This document shows positions 6,658 through 12,259 of a stretch of DNA of 12,259 nt, piece by piece. This stretch comes from JAKPAM01 sp047605425 (GTDB lineage Bacteria; Pseudomonadota; Gammaproteobacteria; Burkholderiales; Burkholderiaceae_E): NCBI GenBank assembly GCA_047605425.1, contig JASGFT010000150.1, forward strand, positions 1 through 12,259, written 5' to 3'. Both the position numbers and the translations under genes were made by a program. The stretch's first letter is position 1, and every line of letters begins with the position of its first letter. The notes beneath the pieces were generated by a model, which made no database searches, was not told the origin of the DNA, and saw only the letters and a program-made list of their open reading frames with translations.

Positions 6658-8954
6658 GCCTGCGGCGGCCGCCGCGCCCCGTGATCAGCGGCCGGCGGTT
6701 CCGCATCGACGGCGGCAAGCCCGGCATGCTCGGTCTCGAACGACGCGGCGAGCGGCGCCGGATCGACCGCCCCCGCGGCGCCCTTGCCCGCGTACAGCGG
6801 ATTGTCCGGATCGAGCGACAGGCCCAGCGTGACGACCTTCGGCCATTCCTCGTTCAGCCCGCCGGTCATCTCGTGCATGTCGGCCGCGACCTGGCTGAAC
6901 AGTTTCGCGTCCTTGCGGCCGGCGTAGATCTCCATCAGCTTCAGGCGGATCGCCTGGCGCTCGGGCTGCTTCTTCAGCGCCTCCTTCAGGATCTCCTCGG
7001 CCTGGGCTTCGCGGCCGTAGGCGATGTACACCTCGGCTTCGGCGATCGGGTCGACCTCGGTCGAGTGCACGTCCGACGCCGTCTCGCGGCTGGCGGTGAA
7101 CAGGCTGTTGTGCGTATCGACGCTGGTCTGCCCGCCGGTCGAACCGAACAGCGAGTTGGCGGCCAGACCATCCGGCGCGATCAGGCTGTCCTCGAACTTC
7201 TCGTTCTTCTTGCGGCGACGCATCGCCACCCATGCCGAGCCGGCGATCAACGCGATGATCGCCGCCAGGCCGGGCAGCGCCAGCGGGTTGTCGGACAGCT
7301 CGTCGAACAGGCTCGGCTCGGGGGTCGGCGCGGGAGCCGAGACCGCCGGCGGCGCCGCGACCGGCTTGGGCTCGACGGCAACGGGCTTGGGCTCGACGGC
7401 GGCCGGCGACGACGCGGCGGCGGCGGCGGCAGCGGCAGCGGCGGGGGCCGGCGACGCGGCCGGCATCGCCGGCGGCTGCGCATCGGCCGACGGACCGGAC
7501 GACACGGGCGCGGCGGCCGAAGACGACTGGGACGGCGTCGCCGCCGGCGAGTTCGACTGCGTCGCCGACGTCGCCGCAGCGACGGCATCGGCGGCCGCGG
7601 CCGACGGCGACAACGAGCCGGCTGCCGTCGACGGCGAGCCGGCCGCGGCAACGGCCGGGGCGGCGGCGCCGGATGCCGCCGGCGCGCCGGCCCTGGCCGC
7701 GTTGGCCGCGGCCTGCAGATCGGCCAGCTGCTTGTCTTTCAGCTCGAGCAGACGGCGCAGGTCGGCGACACTCTTCTCGAGCTCGTGCACGCGCCCTTGC
7801 GCCTCGCGGGCCGCGGCCTCGGACGCGACCTCGCGTTCGGCATCGCTCGCGGCCACCGAGTTGCCGGCGCCGGCGGCGCCGCCGCCCGACTTCGACAACT
7901 TGAGCCGATCGCTATCCAGGCCGGGCGCCGAGCGATCGGTCACGCTGCCCGACACGCTGCCGGACGCCGACTGGCCCGCGCGCTCGCCTTCGACGGCGCG
8001 CGCGGCGGCGGCCATCCGCGCCTTGTACTGGTTGAAGTTGGCCATCTGCGCGCGGATCTCGGCGCGAGCCAGCTTGTCGTCGATCGCGCTCATCGCGCCG
8101 GCGTCGGGAACGCCCAGCGTCGCGCCCGAGCGCAGTTGATGCACGCTGCCGAAGAACGCGGAGGGGTTGGCGCGATAGATGGCGATGATCGCCTGCTCCA
8201 TCGTGACCTCGGACGGCTTGACCCGGGCGGCGATCGCCGCGAGCGTCTCGCCCTGGCGCACGGCGACCGTGCCGCCCGCTGCCGCGGAAGCGCCGGCGGA
8301 CGGCGCGCGGGCCGCCGGTTGGGCCGGGGCCGGCCGCGCGGCAGCGTCACGGGATCGGGCGAGCGCCGGCGCACCCGGCGCCTCGCCCGAGCGTGCCCGG
8401 CCGCCGGCCCGTGCCGAGGCGGCCAGCGCCGCCGGATCGGAAGACTGCCCGGCCGACGCGACGCCATCGGCGGACGCGGCGACAGCCGGCGCAACGACGG
8501 AAGCCGCCGTATTCTGCGAGGCATCACCGCCGACCTTGATCTCCGGCGGATCCAGCAGGAACGTGTACTCGCGAACGAACTTGCCGGTCGCCCAGTTCAA
8601 CTCGATCAGCAGGTCGACGAACGGTTCGTTCAACGGCTGGGCCGAGCTGATCCGGACCGCCGCGCGGCCATCGGGCCGCCGATCGATCGCCAGGCGCAGG
8701 TTCGACAGCGACGGGCTGTATTGGAGGCCGGCCTGCTTGAACGCGTCGGGCGACGCCAGCTTGACCGACAGCGACGGCGACTCGTCGCGGCCCAGCGACG
8801 TGACCTCGACCTCGGCGCGCAAGGGCTGGCCGAGCCCCGATTGCACGGTCAGACGTCCCAGGCCAGCCGCATGGACACCACCGACGGACAGGGTTGCCAG
8901 CGCCAGGGCCACCGACGAGGCCAGGCGTCGCGATTGCGGGAACGTTCTTTTCAT
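6654..8954 (-). CDS. fimV: FimV, N-terminal portion (LysM, membrane anchor and cytoplasmic TPR start), frame-broken
   Basis: FimV is an inner-membrane scaffold that binds peptidoglycan and organises type IV pilus assembly, twitching and cell-pole functions. Reading from ATG 8954 (766 codons): signal peptide 1-29 with probable cleavage after VHA; conserved N-terminal domain 31-140 (GLGRLTVQSGLGQPLRAEVEV to DPPEIKVGG); LysM-like domain 229-283 (AVRQGETLAAIAARVKPSEV, then FFGSVHQLRSGATLGVP); coiled coil about 374-418; Ala/Ser/Pro linker 419-548 with a 10-alanine run; one membrane segment about 557-578 followed by RRRKK; then a cytoplasmic TPR-like helix region 635-700 (EAEVYIAYGREAQAEEILKEA). 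An upstream ATG at 9008 would add 18 residues but has no Shine-Dalgarno, whereas 8954 has AGG 4 nt away and begins a proper signal peptide. The frame ends early at 6654; the expected C-terminal FimV domain is in the next ORF, in another frame. Confidence 0.88.
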   Translation of the reverse strand: MKRTFPQSRRLASSVALALATLSVGGVHAAGLGRLTVQSGLGQPLRAEVEVTSLGRDESPSLSVKLASPDAFKQAGLQYSPSLSNLRLAIDRRPDGRAAVRISSAQPLNEPFVDLLIELNWATGKFVREYTFLLDPPEIKVGGDASQNTAASVVAPAVAASADGVASAGQSSDPAALAASARAGGRARSGEAPGAPALARSRDAAARPAPAQPAARAPSAGASAAAGGTVAVRQGETLAAIAARVKPSEVTMEQAIIAIYRANPSAFFGSVHQLRSGATLGVPDAGAMSAIDDKLARAEIRAQMANFNQYKARMAAAARAVEGERAGQSASGSVSGSVTDRSAPGLDSDRLKLSKSGGGAAGAGNSVAASDAEREVASEAAAREAQGRVHELEKSVADLRRLLELKDKQLADLQAAANAARAGAPAASGAAAPAVAAAGSPSTAAGSLSPSAAAADAVAAATSATQSNSPAATPSQSSSAAAPVSSGPSADAQPPAMPAASPAPAAAAAAAAAASSPAAVEPKPVAVEPKPVAAPPAVSAPAPTPEPSLFDELSDNPLALPGLAAIIALIAGSAWVAMRRRKKNEKFEDSLIAPDGLAANSLFGSTGGQTSVDTHNSLFTASRETASDVHSTEVDPIAEAEVYIAYGREAQAEEILKEALKKQPERQAIRLKLMEIYAGRKDAKLFSQVAADMHEMTGGLNEEWPKVVTLGLSLDPDNPLYAGKGAAGAVDPAPLAASFETEHAGLAAVDAEPPAADHGARRPPQA
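6677..6680 (-). other. Probable frameshift site in fimV (G4 run)
   Basis: The upstream frame reads ...AADHGARRPPQA and stops. Adding one G to the G4 run (minus strand, codons CAC GGG GCG) would give DHGGAAAAAGMSAAAAASL and run straight into the downstream ORF, an Ala/Gly-rich linker of the kind FimV has at this place. The downstream frame is closed by a TGA just upstream of the run, so the switch must occur within about 12 nt of it. The break may be a sequencing error in a homopolymer, a real -1 mutation or phase-variable tract, or recoding; the sequence alone cannot decide. Confidence 0.7.
7356..7397 (-). repeat. 21-nt tandem repeat in fimV encoding VEPKPVA twice
   Basis: Two adjacent 21-nt units, differing at a few third positions, encode VEPKPVA-VEPKPVA in the proline-rich segment just before the FimV membrane helix. 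It looks like an extended spacer that spans the periplasm; function beyond that is not evident. Confidence 0.75.
7413..7442 (-). repeat. Ten-alanine GCN tract in fimV linker
   Basis: Ten consecutive alanine codons, mostly GCC with two GCT and a final GCG, encode a poly-alanine run in the periplasmic linker of FimV (residues about 505-514). It is a slippage-prone triplet tract but changes in it keep the frame. Confidence 0.8.
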
Positions 8955-9008
8955 CTTGCCTGCTTCGGGATGTGTCACGCTGTACCCTATGGGGATCCCC
9001 AGTTTCAT

Positions 9009-9177
9009 TTTTCGAGCGTAACATCAGACACTTATCGACGCAAGCTTAGGTCGATTCGCGGTTTGCCGGTGTCGTACGACCGGCACTTTGCGACCGCTGG
9101 CCGGTCGTCAGGCCCATTGACCTGTCTCGCTCGCGCGACGTCCCGATGCGTCGGCGCGACAGTCCGGCCGGCCCGGA
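9009..9177 (-). other. asd-fimV intergenic region with competing inverted repeats
   Basis: This gap holds three overlapping inverted repeats. Arms 9100-9108 and 9076-9084 (ACGACCGGC/GCCGGTCGT on the minus strand, 9 bp, 15-nt loop) compete for the middle segment with arms 9079-9085 and 9064-9070 (TGCCGGT/ACCGGCA, 7 bp, 8-nt loop). A smaller stem, 9102-9107 with 9091-9096, lies inside the first. GTCGTACGAC at 9071-9080 is also a 10-bp palindrome. No T tract follows any stem. A very weak sigma70-like pair, TTGCGT and TACGCT 17 nt apart, ends about 7 nt before position 9008; I do not call it a promoter with confidence. The gap is the most likely place for the fimV promoter. Confidence 0.5.
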
Positions 9178-10290
9178 TCACCTATCGAGCAGGATCCGCA
9201 GCATCCGCCGCAGCGGCTCGGCCGCGCCCCACAGCAACTGGTCGCCGACGGTGAACAGGCTCACGTATTCGGGGCCCATCGCCAGCTTGCGGACCCGCCC
9301 GACCGGGACCTGCAGCGTCCCGGTGACCGCGGTCGGCGTCAGGCCGCGGATCGACGACTCGCGATCGTTCGGCACCCAGCGGACCCATTCGTTGCCGCCG
9401 GCGATCAAGGCTTCGAGATCGGACAAGGGCACGTCGCGCCGCAGCTTCAGCGTCACCGCCTGGCTGTGGCAGCGCATCGCGCCGATCCGCACGCAGATGC
9501 TCTCGACCGGGATGTGACCGGGGCCGCCGGCCGGCAGGCCCAGGATCTTGTTCAGCTCGGCGTCGCCCTTCCATTCCTCGCGCGACATGCCGTTGCCCAG
9601 ATCCTTGTCGATCCACGGGATCAGGCTGCCGGCGAGCGGCACGCCGAAGTGCTCGACCGGAAACGCCTCGGCGCGCATCGTCGCGGCGACGCGGCTGTCG
9701 ATGTCCAGGATCGCCGACGCCGGGTCGGCGAGCAGATCGGCGACGGACGCGTGCAGGCGGCCCATCTGCGACAGCAGCTCGCGCATGTGCTGCGCGCCGC
9801 CGCCCGAGGCGGCCTGGTACGTCATCGCCGTCGCCCATTCGACGAGGCCCTCGCGCAGCAGGCCGGCGAGCCCCATCATCATCAGGCTGACCGTGCAGTT
9901 GCCGCCGATGTAGTCGAGCCCGCCGCCGCGCAGCGATTCGCGGATCAGCGCCTCGTTCAGCGGGTCGAGCACGATGACGGCGTGGTCCTTCATCCGCAGC
10001 GTCGAGGCCGCGTCGATCCAGTAGCCTTTCCAGCCGGCGGCCCGCAGCTTGCCGAAGATCTCGGTCGTGTAGTCGCCGCCCTGGCAGGTCACGATCGCGT
10101 CCATGCGCTTGAGCGCGTCGATCGACATCGCGTCCTGCAGCCTGTCGCCGCCCATCGGCGCGTCGCCGCCGACGGCCGAGGTGCTGAAGAACACCGGATC
10201 GATCAGCGAGAAATCGTTCTCCTCGCGCATCCGCGACATCAGCACCGAGCCGACCATGCCGCGCCAACCCACCATTCCGACTTTCATCAT
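9178..10290 (-). CDS. asd: Aspartate-semialdehyde dehydrogenase
   Basis: The 370-residue product matches the gammaproteobacterial-type Asd, which reduces aspartyl phosphate to aspartate semialdehyde with NADPH, the branch point to lysine, diaminopimelate, threonine and methionine. The NADP-binding motif VGWRGMVGSVL is at the N-terminus (residues 7-17), the catalytic cysteine is Cys132 in GGNCTVSLMMM, and Arg268 and His275 in VRIGAMRCHSQA supply substrate binding and acid-base chemistry. Two ATG codons stand side by side; 10290 is chosen for its better spacing from AAGGA, although many homologues start like the second (10287). It lies 40 bp after leuB and at least 169 bp before fimV. Confidence 0.96.
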   Translation of the reverse strand: MMKVGMVGWRGMVGSVLMSRMREENDFSLIDPVFFSTSAVGGDAPMGGDRLQDAMSIDALKRMDAIVTCQGGDYTTEIFGKLRAAGWKGYWIDAASTLRMKDHAVIVLDPLNEALIRESLRGGGLDYIGGNCTVSLMMMGLAGLLREGLVEWATAMTYQAASGGGAQHMRELLSQMGRLHASVADLLADPASAILDIDSRVAATMRAEAFPVEHFGVPLAGSLIPWIDKDLGNGMSREEWKGDAELNKILGLPAGGPGHIPVESICVRIGAMRCHSQAVTLKLRRDVPLSDLEALIAGGNEWVRWVPNDRESSIRGLTPTAVTGTLQVPVGRVRKLAMGPEYVSLFTVGDQLLWGAAEPLRRMLRILLDR

Positions 10291-10300
10291 GATTTCGCTT

Positions 10301-10305
10301 TCCTT
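10301..10305 (-). promoter_or_regulatory. asd ribosome binding site
   Basis: AAGGA on the minus strand, 10 nt before the first asd ATG (10290) and 13 nt before the second (10287). The spacing favours the first ATG. Confidence 0.5.
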
Positions 10306-10322
10306 CGCGAACCGCTTCGCGA
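10305..10322 (-). other. Hairpin in the leuB-asd gap, next to the asd ribosome binding site
   Basis: A perfect 7-bp stem (TCGCGAA/TTCGCGA) with a 4-nt loop, palindromic around GCGG on the minus strand, occupies half of the 40-bp leuB-asd gap. The last stem base is the first A of the AAGGA that serves as the asd Shine-Dalgarno (10301-10305). No T tract follows, so termination is unlikely. Its place suggests an influence on asd translation or on mRNA processing between leu genes and asd; that is inference. Confidence 0.45.
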
Positions 10323-10330
10323 TTCTTTCA

Positions 10331-11398
10331 TCAAACCAGCGCGGCGATGACCGCGTCGGCCATCTCGCGCGTACCGACCGTCCGGGCGCCCGCTTCGGCG
10401 ATGTCCGCGGTCCGGTAACCCTGGGCGAGAACCTTGCGGACCGCCGTCTCGAGGCGTCGAGCCGCCTCGTCCTGGTCCAGCGAATGGCGCAGCAGCATCG
10501 CCGCCGACAGGATCGTCGCCAGCGGATTGGCCAGGTCGCGCCCGGCGATGTCGGGGGCCGAACCGTGGATCGGCTCGTACATGCCGAAATTGCTGGCGTT
10601 CAGCGACGCCGACGGCAGCATGCCGATCGAGCCGGTCAGCATCGAGGCTTCGTCCGACAGGATATCGCCGAACATGTTGCCGGTCACGATCACGTCGAAC
10701 TGCTTGGGATTGCGGATCAACTGCATCGCCGCGTTGTCGACGTACATGTGCGACAGCTCGACGTCGGCGTATTCGCGGTGCACGTCGGTGACGACGTCGC
10801 GCCAGAACTGCGTGGTCTCGAGCACGTTGGCCTTGTCGACCGAGCAGACGCGGCGCTGGCGCTTGCGCGCCGCCTGGAACGCGCTGTGCGCGATGCGGCG
10901 GATCTCGCTCTCGGTATAGCGCATCGTGTCGAAGCCCTCGCGCTCGCCCGATTCGGTCGTGCGCACGCCGCGCGGCTGGCCGAAATAGATGTCGCCGGTC
11001 AGCTCGCGCAGGATCAGCAGGTCCAGCCCCGCGACCACGTCGGGCCGCAGCGTCGACGCGTGCGCCAGCTCCGGATAGACGACGGCCGGGCGCAGGTTCG
11101 CGAACAGGTCGAAATGCTTGCGCAGCCGCAGCAGGCCTTGCTCGGGACGCTGCGGGCGCGGCAGCGCGTCGTACTGCGGCCCGCCGACCGAGCCGAACAG
11201 GATCGCGTCGGCCTGCTCGCACAGCGCGAGCGTGGCGGCCGGCAGCGGATCGCCGCTGGCGTCATAGCCGGCGCCGCCGACCGGCGCCGATTCGAACTCG
11301 AGCTTCAGTCCGTCACGGACCAGCACGTCGAGCACGCGCAGCGTCTGCGCGGTGATTTCGGGTCCGATGCCGTCACCCGGCAGCACAGCGATTTTCAT
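10331..11398 (-). CDS. leuB: 3-isopropylmalate dehydrogenase
   Basis: The 355-residue product is full length for LeuB, which oxidises and decarboxylates 3-isopropylmalate to 2-ketoisocaproate with NAD+ and a divalent metal. The N-terminus MKIAVLPGDGIGPEI is typical. Substrate and metal residues of the family are present: the arginine-rich LLRLRKHFDLFANLRP segment (89-104), Tyr138 in GDIYFG, Lys189 in SVDKANVL, Asp221 in YVDNAAMQLI, and Asp245/Asp249 in GDILSDE. The NAD-binding segment EPIHGSAPDIAG is at 275-286. It follows leuD and precedes asd by 40 bp, as in Burkholderiales. Nothing is missing. Confidence 0.97.
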   Translation of the reverse strand: MKIAVLPGDGIGPEITAQTLRVLDVLVRDGLKLEFESAPVGGAGYDASGDPLPAATLALCEQADAILFGSVGGPQYDALPRPQRPEQGLLRLRKHFDLFANLRPAVVYPELAHASTLRPDVVAGLDLLILRELTGDIYFGQPRGVRTTESGEREGFDTMRYTESEIRRIAHSAFQAARKRQRRVCSVDKANVLETTQFWRDVVTDVHREYADVELSHMYVDNAAMQLIRNPKQFDVIVTGNMFGDILSDEASMLTGSIGMLPSASLNASNFGMYEPIHGSAPDIAGRDLANPLATILSAAMLLRHSLDQDEAARRLETAVRKVLAQGYRTADIAEAGARTVGTREMADAVIAALV

Positions 11399-11405
11399 CC
11401 AGTTT

Positions 11406-11411
11406 CACCTT
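11406..11411 (-). promoter_or_regulatory. leuB ribosome binding site
   Basis: AAGGTG on the minus strand lies 7 nt before the leuB ATG at 11398 and fixes that start. Confidence 0.65.
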
Positions 11412-11425
11412 GTCGAGGAAGCGCG

Positions 11426-11459
11426 GCGGCCGACGGCCCCGGGGGGCGCGATCGGCCGC
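11426..11459 (-). other. Inverted repeat in the leuD-leuB spacer
   Basis: An 8-bp perfect inverted repeat (GCGGCCGA at 11426-11433 with TCGGCCGC at 11452-11459) encloses an 18-nt loop that contains a C6-G4 type run on the minus strand. It lies in the 86-bp spacer after leuD. There is no T tract after it in the direction of transcription, so it does not look like an intrinsic terminator; an RNA processing or stability hairpin, or chance in GC-rich DNA, are the alternatives. Confidence 0.3.
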
Positions 11460-11484
11460 GAATTCAGGAGGAGCGGCGTGTCGT

Positions 11485-12138
11485 TCAGGACGGCAGCGTG
11501 TTGGCGAGCCAGGGCTGCTCGCGCAGCCGGCGCGCCTCGAACTCGCGGATCTGGTCGGCGTGCTGCAGCGTCAGGCCGATCTCGTCCAGGCCGTTGAGCA
11601 GGCAGTGCTTGCGGAACGGATCGATGTCGAACGGAAAGACCATCGAGCCGTTCGTCGTCAAGACCGTCTGCGCGCTCAGGTCGACGATCAGCTCGAAGCC
11701 AAGGAAGGACACCGTCTCCTGGAACAGGCGGTCGACGTCGGTTTCGCCGAGCACGATCGGCAGCAGGCCGTTCTTGAAGCAGTTGTTGAAGAAGATGTCG
11801 GCGAACGACGGCGCGATCACGACCCGAAAGCCGTACTGGTCCAGCGCCCAGGGCGCGTGCTCGCGCGACGATCCGCAACCGAAGTTCTTGCGCGCCAGCA
11901 GGATCGAGCCGCCCTGGTAGCGCGGCTGGTTCAGCACGAAATCGGGGTTCAGCGGCCGCTTGCCGTTGTCCATCCCGGGTTCGCCGTGGTCCAGGTAGCG
12001 CCACTCGTCGAACAGGTTCGGCCCGAAGCCGGTCCGCTTGATCGACTTCAGGAACTGCTTCGGAATGATCGCGTCGGTGTCGACATTGGCGCGGTCCAGC
12101 GGCACGACGATGCCGCGATGGACGGTGAGGCTTTGCAT
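11485..12138 (-). CDS. leuD: 3-isopropylmalate dehydratase small subunit
   Basis: The 217-residue product is full length for proteobacterial LeuD, the swivel-domain subunit that joins LeuC to form isopropylmalate isomerase, the second dedicated step of leucine synthesis. Visible motifs are RANVDTDAIIPKQFLK at residues 16-31 and the substrate-loop motif GCGSSREHAPWAL at 87-99, followed by FADIFFNNCFKNGLLP. The ATG at 12138 is supported by an AGGAG ribosome binding site with 6 nt spacing and by the usual N-terminus. It lies 27 bp after leuC and 86 bp before leuB, so the three genes are probably one transcription unit. No truncation or unusual residue is seen. Confidence 0.97.
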   Translation of the reverse strand: MQSLTVHRGIVVPLDRANVDTDAIIPKQFLKSIKRTGFGPNLFDEWRYLDHGEPGMDNGKRPLNPDFVLNQPRYQGGSILLARKNFGCGSSREHAPWALDQYGFRVVIAPSFADIFFNNCFKNGLLPIVLGETDVDRLFQETVSFLGFELIVDLSAQTVLTTNGSMVFPFDIDPFRKHCLLNGLDEIGLTLQHADQIREFEARRLREQPWLANTLPS

Positions 12139-12144
12139 CGGATT

Positions 12145-12149
12145 CTCCT
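12145..12149 (-). promoter_or_regulatory. leuD ribosome binding site
   Basis: AGGAG on the minus strand sits 6 nt before the leuD ATG, within the short leuC-leuD gap. It is the strongest Shine-Dalgarno sequence in the window. Confidence 0.75.
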
Positions 12150-12165
12150 GTCCTGTCGCGCGCGC

Positions 12166-12259
12166 TCAGAGGCGGCGGATGTCGACGAAATGGCCGTTGA
12201 TCGCCGCGGCGGCGGCCATCGCCGGGCTGACCAGGTGCGTGCGTCCGCCCGCGCCCTGC
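12166..12259 (-). CDS. leuC: 3-isopropylmalate dehydratase large subunit, C-terminal end (partial)
   Basis: The gene runs off the right edge of the window and only its last 30 codons and a TGA stop are present. Read on the minus strand they give a tail beginning QGAGGRTHLVSPAMAAAAA and ending GHFVDIRRL, which is the characteristic C-terminus of LeuC, the aconitase-family large subunit carrying the 4Fe-4S cluster. With LeuD it isomerises 2-isopropylmalate to 3-isopropylmalate in the cytoplasm. The assignment rests on this tail and on leuD following 27 bp downstream, the normal arrangement. The catalytic cysteines lie outside the window and cannot be checked. Confidence 0.9.
   Translation of the reverse strand, partial: QGAGGRTHLVSPAMAAAAAINGHFVDIRRL

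Noticed and set aside
6671..6684. Programmed -1 frameshift signal in fimV
   Set aside because: The sequence around the G4 run (CAC GGG GCG) does not fit the X XXY YYZ slippery heptamer and I see no clear stimulatory structure, so classical programmed frameshifting is less likely than an indel or reinitiation.
3198..8237. GCGATCGC palindromes at 3198, 5175, 5689 and 8230, resembling the HIP1 octamer
   Set aside because: All lie in coding sequence with strong GC third positions and frequent GATCG words (isoleucine/aspartate codons), so codon use explains them; a genome-wide count would be needed to claim over-representation.
8179..9021. 280-codon plus-strand ORF over the fimV 5' region
   Set aside because: Another GC-driven shadow of fimV; composition tracks the opposite strand and no motif is visible.
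9009..9045. sigma70 promoter TTGCGT-17-TACGCT upstream of fimV
   Set aside because: Each hexamer matches only about half of the consensus; such pairs are common by chance, so it is mentioned in the intergenic entry and not annotated as a promoter.
6681..9254. 857-codon plus-strand ORF antisense to fimV
   Set aside because: It mirrors fimV codon for codon, is made up of Arg/Gly/Ala-rich low-complexity sequence with no recognisable domain, and has no convincing start signal. In GC-rich DNA the strand opposite a long gene often stays open. The fimV frame has domains, a signal peptide and a membrane helix.

Overview
The window is a GC-rich bacterial chromosome segment (roughly two-thirds G+C by eye) in which every gene I can support lies on the minus strand. 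The gene order leuC-leuD-leuB-asd-fimV-truA-trpF-trpB-trpA-accD-folC is the housekeeping/biosynthetic neighbourhood known from betaproteobacteria of the order Burkholderiales, and fimV itself points to a beta- or gammaproteobacterium. I infer Burkholderiales; genus cannot be given from this sequence. The methyltransferase gene that interrupts trpB-trpA in Burkholderia, and the small entericidin-like gene between leuC and leuD, are both absent here.

Region by region, in the direction of transcription (high to low coordinates): the last 30 codons of leuC, then leuD and leuB (leucine synthesis from isopropylmalate), then asd (aspartate semialdehyde dehydrogenase, feeding lysine, threonine, methionine and diaminopimelate). 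A 169-223 bp gap rich in inverted repeats separates asd from fimV. fimV encodes an inner-membrane, LysM-bearing polar scaffold for type IV pili and twitching; its reading frame is broken once, at a G run at 6677-6680, so it appears as two ORFs joined by an ATGA overlap. Immediately after fimV there is a clear intrinsic terminator (5968-5998).

Beyond the terminator comes a second, tightly packed block: truA (tRNA pseudouridine synthase), trpF, trpB, trpA (last steps of tryptophan synthesis), accD (acetyl-CoA carboxylase beta subunit) and folC (folylpolyglutamate/dihydrofolate synthase). truA and trpF overlap by 4 nt, trpB-trpA are 10 nt apart, trpA-accD 22 nt and accD-folC 6 nt, which suggests co-transcription and translational coupling. 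The first codons of one more gene may lie at positions 29-1.

I found no mobile element, CRISPR array, tRNA/rRNA gene, defence system or evidently new system. The items worth a second look are the split fimV frame, the terminator only 16 nt before the truA start codon, and the mutually exclusive hairpins upstream of fimV. Very long plus-strand ORFs opposite fimV and trpB/trpF are judged to be GC-driven shadows.
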